This document shows, piece by piece, positions 6,879 through 8,884 of a stretch of DNA of 8,884 nt. Below the pieces are notes generated by a model. It saw only the letters and a program-made list of their open reading frames with translations, had not been told where the DNA came from and made no database searches. The position numbers and the translations under genes are program-made. Position 1 is the stretch's first letter. Every line of letters begins with the position of its first letter. This stretch comes from JAWOJF01 sp046481785 (GTDB lineage: Bacteria; Bacteroidota; Ignavibacteria; Ignavibacteriales; Ignavibacteriaceae): contig JAWOJF010000034.1 of the NCBI GenBank assembly GCA_046481785.1, positions 1 to 8,884 on the forward strand. Direction: 5' to 3'.

Positions 6879-6884
6879 CTCCTC
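6879..6884 (-). promoter_or_regulatory. Ribosome binding site of the outer-membrane protein gene
   Basis: GAGGAG on the minus strand lies 5 nt ahead of the ATG at 6873. It is the clearest Shine-Dalgarno sequence in the window and fixes this start. Confidence 0.7.
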
Positions 6885-6897
6885 ATTTCATTTCAAT

Positions 6898-6929
6898 CCA
6901 ATCTAAATAAGTAATTGCTAAAATTCAAA
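6898..6929 (-). promoter_or_regulatory. Bacteroidota-type promoter of the outer-membrane protein gene
   Basis: On the minus strand TTTG (6929-6926) is followed after exactly 20 bp by TAGATTGG (6905-6898), seven of eight matches to the Bacteroidota -7 consensus TAnnTTTG. The expected transcript start is about 15-20 nt before the start codon, leaving a short leader that contains the GAGGAG site. Confidence 0.55.
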
Positions 6930-7167
6930 TTATTTTTTATGAATGAAGATTGCGTTATGTTCCGCTGGCCTGTAGTAAAAAGTAATCTCTCTCTGAGCCC
7001 CTCCCCGGGAGCTGCAGAGGAGATTACGAGGACATGTTGATTGACCTAAAACGTTTTATAAAGGTTGCCGGGGCTGAACAAACAAATTTTACTCTGCTTA
7101 ATTCAGTCCCTCCACCCGGCAGCACAATTTTTACTCATACAAAATAGTTCTTTAACTATGCAGGCGG
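6930..7167. other. Non-coding stretch between the outer-membrane protein and aldo/keto reductase genes
   Basis: No supportable gene is present. The central part (about 6995-7075) is clearly richer in G and C than its surroundings, with runs such as CCCCTCCCCGGGAG. A palindrome AAAACGTTTT lies at 7048-7057, flanked by ACCT and AGGT. A 37-codon frame (ATG 7034 to TAG 7147) exists, but its only ribosome site, GAGGA, is 1 nt from the ATG, so I do not call it. ATAGTT/AACTAT (7144-7159) is a small inverted repeat. Confidence 0.5.
6977..7027 (-). terminator. Bulged 13-bp hairpin with a minus-strand T-tract
   Basis: GTAATCTC (6982-6989) pairs with GAGATTAC (7020-7027), and CTCTG (6991-6995) with CAGAG (7015-7019), leaving one bulged T; CTCC/GGAG can close the GC-rich tip. 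On the minus strand the stem is followed by five T residues (plus-strand A 6977-6981). It looks like a minus-strand intrinsic terminator, but no minus-strand gene lies upstream, so it may stop antisense transcription or be a dispersed repeat. Confidence 0.4.
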
Positions 7168-7186
7168 TATCAGGAAATTCCTGATA
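7168..7186. promoter_or_regulatory. Perfect 19-bp palindrome upstream of the aldo/keto reductase gene
   Basis: TATCAGGAA-A-TTCCTGATA is a perfect 9-bp inverted repeat around one central base. Its end abuts TTTG (7187-7190), a possible -33 element. A -7-like TAGTTTTA follows at 7215-7222, after a longer than usual 24-bp spacer. The arrangement suits an operator for a dimeric regulator of the reductase gene. The promoter assignment is weak; the palindrome itself is certain. Confidence 0.45.
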
Positions 7187-7244
7187 TTTGTACTAATTTT
7201 TTATTAGTTATTCTTAGTTTTATTATATTTATTTAATTTTTGCG

Positions 7245-7292
7245 GTTCTTTGCACGTTTGCAGTTGTTTACAGCCAAAACGCGGCAAAGAAC
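7245..7292 (+). other. Structured 5' leader hairpin of the aldo/keto reductase gene
   Basis: GTTCTTTGC (7245-7253) pairs perfectly with GCAAAGAAC (7284-7292); after a small internal loop CGTTT (7255-7259) pairs with AAACG (7277-7281). The 14-bp stem ends 25 nt ahead of the ATG at 7318. No T-tract follows, so it is not a terminator. It may affect mRNA stability or ribosome access. Such pairing also argues that 7240-7317 is untranslated leader rather than coding sequence. Confidence 0.4.
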
Positions 7293-7317
7293 TTCGATAG
7301 CAGAAAGGCGGATATTG

Positions 7318-8286
7318 ATGGAATTTACATTTCTTGGAAGAACCGGGCTGAAAGTAAGCCGTTTATGCCTCGGTACGATGAATTTTGGCACTTTTACAAA
7401 TGAAGAGGACAGTTTCAAAATAATGAGCCGCTCCCTTGAGCTTGGTATAAACTTTTTTGATACGGCTAATGTGTACGGCTGGGAAAATGTTGGGCTTACT
7501 GAAAGTATTATAGGCAGATGGCTTTCGGAAGATAAAAGCAGGCGGGATAAAATTGTTCTTGCAACAAAAGTACACGGTAAAATGGGTGAAGGCCCAAATG
7601 ATGCTAAATTATCTGCATACCATATAAGAAAAGCCTGCGATGCAAGTCTTAAACGGCTTCAAACAGACCATATTGACCTTTACCAGATGCACCACATTGA
7701 CCGCAATACTCCATGGGAAGAAATTTACCAGGTAATGGAACAATTGGTAACAGAAGGAAAAATTACTTATGTAGGCAGCAGTAATTTTGCAGCATGGAAT
7801 ATTGCCGAAGCATTCTATAAAGCTAAAGAAAGAAATTTTCTCGGACTGGTATCTGAACAGAGCATCTATAGCCTGCGCAACAGGCATATTGAGCTTGAAG
7901 TAATTCCTGCATGTAAACATTTTGGATTAGGACTCATTCCATGGAGTCCGATTGGCGGTGGGATATTAGCTGGAGTGCTTGAAAAAGCAAAGGAAGGGAG
8001 AAGAACGAGGGAGCCGCTTCAGAAATCGGTTGAAAAATTAAAACCGCAGATAGAAGCATATGAAAAATTATGTAAAGAGATTAATCATGCTCCGGCTGAT
8101 GTTGCAGTTGCATGGACGCTCGTTAATCCGGTTGTAACATCTCCGATAATTGGTCCCCGTACTTTAGAGCAGCTTGAAGGAAGTATTAAAGCGTTTGATA
8201 TAAAACTTGATGAAGATACACTAAAAAAATTAGATGAGATATGGCCCGGACCCGGCAACCAAGCTCCCGAAGCATATGCATGGTAA
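7318..8286 (+). CDS. NAD(P)H-dependent aldo/keto reductase
   Basis: This gene encodes 322 residues, the usual length for bacterial aldo/keto reductases of the (beta/alpha)8-barrel type, which reduce aldehydes or ketones (often sugars or toxic carbonyls) in the cytoplasm with NADPH. I chose ATG 7318 because the chain then begins with MEFTFLGRTGLKVSRLCLGT, the normal family N-terminus. An upstream TTG at 7240 in the same frame would add 26 atypical residues that overlap a leader hairpin. The catalytic tetrad is complete: D48 and Y53 in FFDTANVYG, K84 in LATKVHG, and H125 in LYQMHHID. The cofactor-binding parts are present: GSSNF at 153-157, IPWSPIGGGILAG at 207-219, and GPRTLEQLEGSI at 279-290. 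The C-terminus (IWPGPGNQAPEAYAW) matches the sugar-reductase-like branch. The true substrate is unknown. The gene stands alone, with a palindrome and a leader hairpin upstream that hint at regulation, and a hairpin immediately after the stop. Confidence 0.92.
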   Translation: MEFTFLGRTGLKVSRLCLGTMNFGTFTNEEDSFKIMSRSLELGINFFDTANVYGWENVGLTESIIGRWLSEDKSRRDKIVLATKVHGKMGEGPNDAKLSAYHIRKACDASLKRLQTDHIDLYQMHHIDRNTPWEEIYQVMEQLVTEGKITYVGSSNFAAWNIAEAFYKAKERNFLGLVSEQSIYSLRNRHIELEVIPACKHFGLGLIPWSPIGGGILAGVLEKAKEGRRTREPLQKSVEKLKPQIEAYEKLCKEINHAPADVAVAWTLVNPVVTSPIIGPRTLEQLEGSIKAFDIKLDEDTLKKLDEIWPGPGNQAPEAYAW

Positions 8287-8315
8287 AAAAAGTCCCTCTT
8301 TTCATAAAGAGGGAC
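8285..8315. terminator. Hairpin at the end of the aldo/keto reductase gene, strongest on the minus strand
   Basis: GTCCCTCTTT (8292-8301) and AAAGAGGGAC (8306-8315) form a perfect 10-bp stem with a TCAT loop, beginning 5 nt after the reductase stop. On the plus strand no T-tract follows. On the minus strand seven T residues follow (plus-strand A 8285-8291), so it is a much better terminator for transcription coming from the right. It may work in both directions. Confidence 0.6.
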
Positions 8316-8316
8316 A

Positions 8317-8337
8317 GTTCACGCCGAAGGCGGGAAC
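8317..8337. repeat. GC-rich hairpin next to the terminator
   Basis: GTTC-A-CGCC (8317-8325) pairs with GGCG-G-GAAC (8329-8337) around a GAA loop, with one mismatch. It begins 1 nt after the preceding terminator stem, so the two stack as tandem hairpins. Its function is unknown. Confidence 0.4.
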
Positions 8338-8360
8338 AGGGAGATTCAGTGCCCCTAGAT

Positions 8361-8404
8361 GGCGGATAGACTAAACTTATACGGCGGACAGACTAACCGC
8401 TCTA
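8361..8404. repeat. 22-bp tandem near-duplication
   Basis: GGCGGATAGACTAAA (8361-8375) and GGCGGACAGACTAAC (8383-8397) match at 13 of 15 positions with a 22-bp period. Only two copies are present. No coding or structural role is evident. Confidence 0.45.
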
Positions 8405-8538
8405 CAACACTGCATATTCTGCCAACACGTTTTTAACTGTTTCTTCTGCCGGCGCCAAAGCATCAGCAGTGAAGGCATGTGCTTGGTAAGAATAGTTTTA
8501 TGAATTAAGAATTACGATTCACGGATAATACATTTCCC

Positions 8539-8553
8539 AAAAGTCCCTCTTTT
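8539..8553. repeat. Second copy of the left arm of the reductase terminator
   Basis: AAAAGTCCCTCTTTT occurs identically at 8288-8302 and 8539-8553. The first copy has its complementary arm and makes a terminator; the second has lost it. This looks like a decayed duplicate of a dispersed terminator-type repeat. Confidence 0.5.
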
Positions 8554-8617
8554 ACATATAGCATAAGCGTCGACAATTACTTTATGTATATGTTAAGTTT
8601 TATATAGCACTTATTAC

Positions 8618-8633
8618 GAGGCTGTCTCAAAAG
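8618..8633. mobile_element. Possible insertion-sequence terminus (remnant)
   Basis: GAGGCTGTCTCAAAAG resembles the terminal inverted repeats of several insertion-sequence groups, IS1182-like ones among them; this rests on memory of such ends. The matching end, CTTTTGAGACAGCCTC, is not in the window and no transposase gene follows, so this is either a solo end or chance similarity. Confidence 0.35.
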
Positions 8634-8753
8634 TAAGATAAGGAGAATATTTATTCATTTTTGTTAAGATGTCAATTGTCTGTCTTGTCATGATAATACC
8701 TTCCCCCGGGGATTGTGTGAAAAGTAGAAAGTGGTGAATAAAGGTACATTAAC

Positions 8754-8877
8754 CCCTGGCTTCAGGGTCTGTTGCATAACTAATAATTTAAATGTCTTCT
8801 CCTTGAAATAGACTGTTTATTTATTGCCACGACATTTATGTCGTGGTTTAGGATTCCAAATATTTTTGGCTTTAGCC
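8754..8877. repeat. Cluster of three REP-like hairpins
   Basis: The three hairpins are CCCTG-GCTT-CAGGG at 8754-8767, CCACGACAT/ATGTCGTGG at 8827-8846 (up to 9 bp) and GGCT-TT-AGCC at 8868-8877. The pair CCACGAC...GTCGTGG followed by GGCTTTAGCC resembles intergenic palindromic repeats common in Bacteroidota and often linked to REP-associated (Y1/IS200-like) transposases. The cluster runs towards the edge of the window, so its extent is unknown. Confidence 0.45.
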
Positions 8878-8884
8878 CCCGAAG

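Larger units (their letters stand above)
8338..8884. other. Gene-free right end made of repeats and mobile-element debris
   Basis: I see no supportable gene here. The first 120 bases are relatively GC-rich, then the DNA becomes AT-rich. The stretch holds the tandem repeat at 8361, a copy of a terminator arm at 8539, a bulged 12-bp hairpin (ACATATA-G-CATAA 8554-8566 with TTATG-TATATGT 8582-8593), an insertion-sequence-like end at 8618 and REP-like hairpins from 8754. One minus-strand frame is open from about 8745 down to a TAA in the segment just left of 8618, ending in TFETAS; it is short, has no family match and reads through the putative insertion-sequence end. Confidence 0.5.

Noticed and set aside
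7034..7147. A 37-codon plus-strand frame upstream of the aldo/keto reductase
   Set aside because: It has no properly spaced ribosome site and no recognisable domain, and it starts beside a hairpin in a compositionally odd non-coding patch; a chance frame is the simplest reading.
7240..7317. N-terminal extension of the aldo/keto reductase from an upstream TTG
   Set aside because: Family members begin at the MEFTFLGRTGL block encoded from 7318; the extension is not family-like and overlaps a leader hairpin.
7363..7920. Minus-strand open frames inside the aldo/keto reductase
   Set aside because: They are antisense shadows of a strongly conserved enzyme gene and show no protein signatures.

Overview
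The window looks like chromosomal DNA from a Bacteroidota-type bacterium, most likely of the Ignavibacteria/Chlorobi side. The DNA is AT-rich. Two proteins end in type A sorting domains of the type IX secretion system (T9SS), one of them introduced by the NYPNPFNP motif that is common in Ignavibacteria and their relatives. There is a Bacteroidota-style promoter (TTTG, 20 bp, TAGATTGG) in front of the outer-membrane protein gene, and most starts have weak Shine-Dalgarno sequences. The lineage is an inference from these signatures; no rRNA or marker gene is present.

Layout. Bases 1-3499 hold a plus-strand group of envelope and secretion genes: the 3' end of a T9SS cargo gene, a small lipoprotein, and, 8 nt after the lipoprotein stop, a 925-residue T9SS cargo built from sortilin/BNR-type beta-propeller repeats. 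This group ends at a GC-rich hairpin (3531-3556). Converging on it from the minus strand is a 522-residue multi-pass GT39-type (ArnT/PMT-like) glycosyltransferase (3654-5222) with its own terminator at 3601-3629. A second strong minus-strand terminator sits in the 5' leader of the glycosyltransferase gene, only about 30 nt ahead of its start codon.

Bases 5223-5535 are non-coding and rich in inverted repeats. Two small unrecognised genes follow (5536-5808 plus, 5810-6085 minus), converging with a single base between their stop codons. Then comes a secreted beta-barrel outer-membrane protein (6235-6873 minus), a 444-bp non-coding stretch with several palindromes, and an aldo/keto reductase with an intact catalytic tetrad (7318-8286 plus).

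The last 600 bases carry no convincing gene. They hold repeat debris: a hairpin with one arm repeated 250 bp away, a 22-bp tandem duplication, an insertion-sequence-like terminus (8618-8633) and three REP-like hairpins running off the right edge.

How the genes fit together. The first three genes, the glycosyltransferase and the outer-membrane protein all point to the cell envelope or surface. T9SS cargo is often glycosylated in this phylum, but nothing here shows that this glycosyltransferase acts on that cargo. The aldo/keto reductase looks like a separate single-gene transcription unit. I found no defence island, CRISPR array, complete transposon, tRNA or rRNA. The least explained signals are regulatory: the tandem-hairpin leader of the glycosyltransferase, a three-copy 11-12 bp motif upstream of the 91-residue gene, and the palindrome plus leader hairpin ahead of the reductase.
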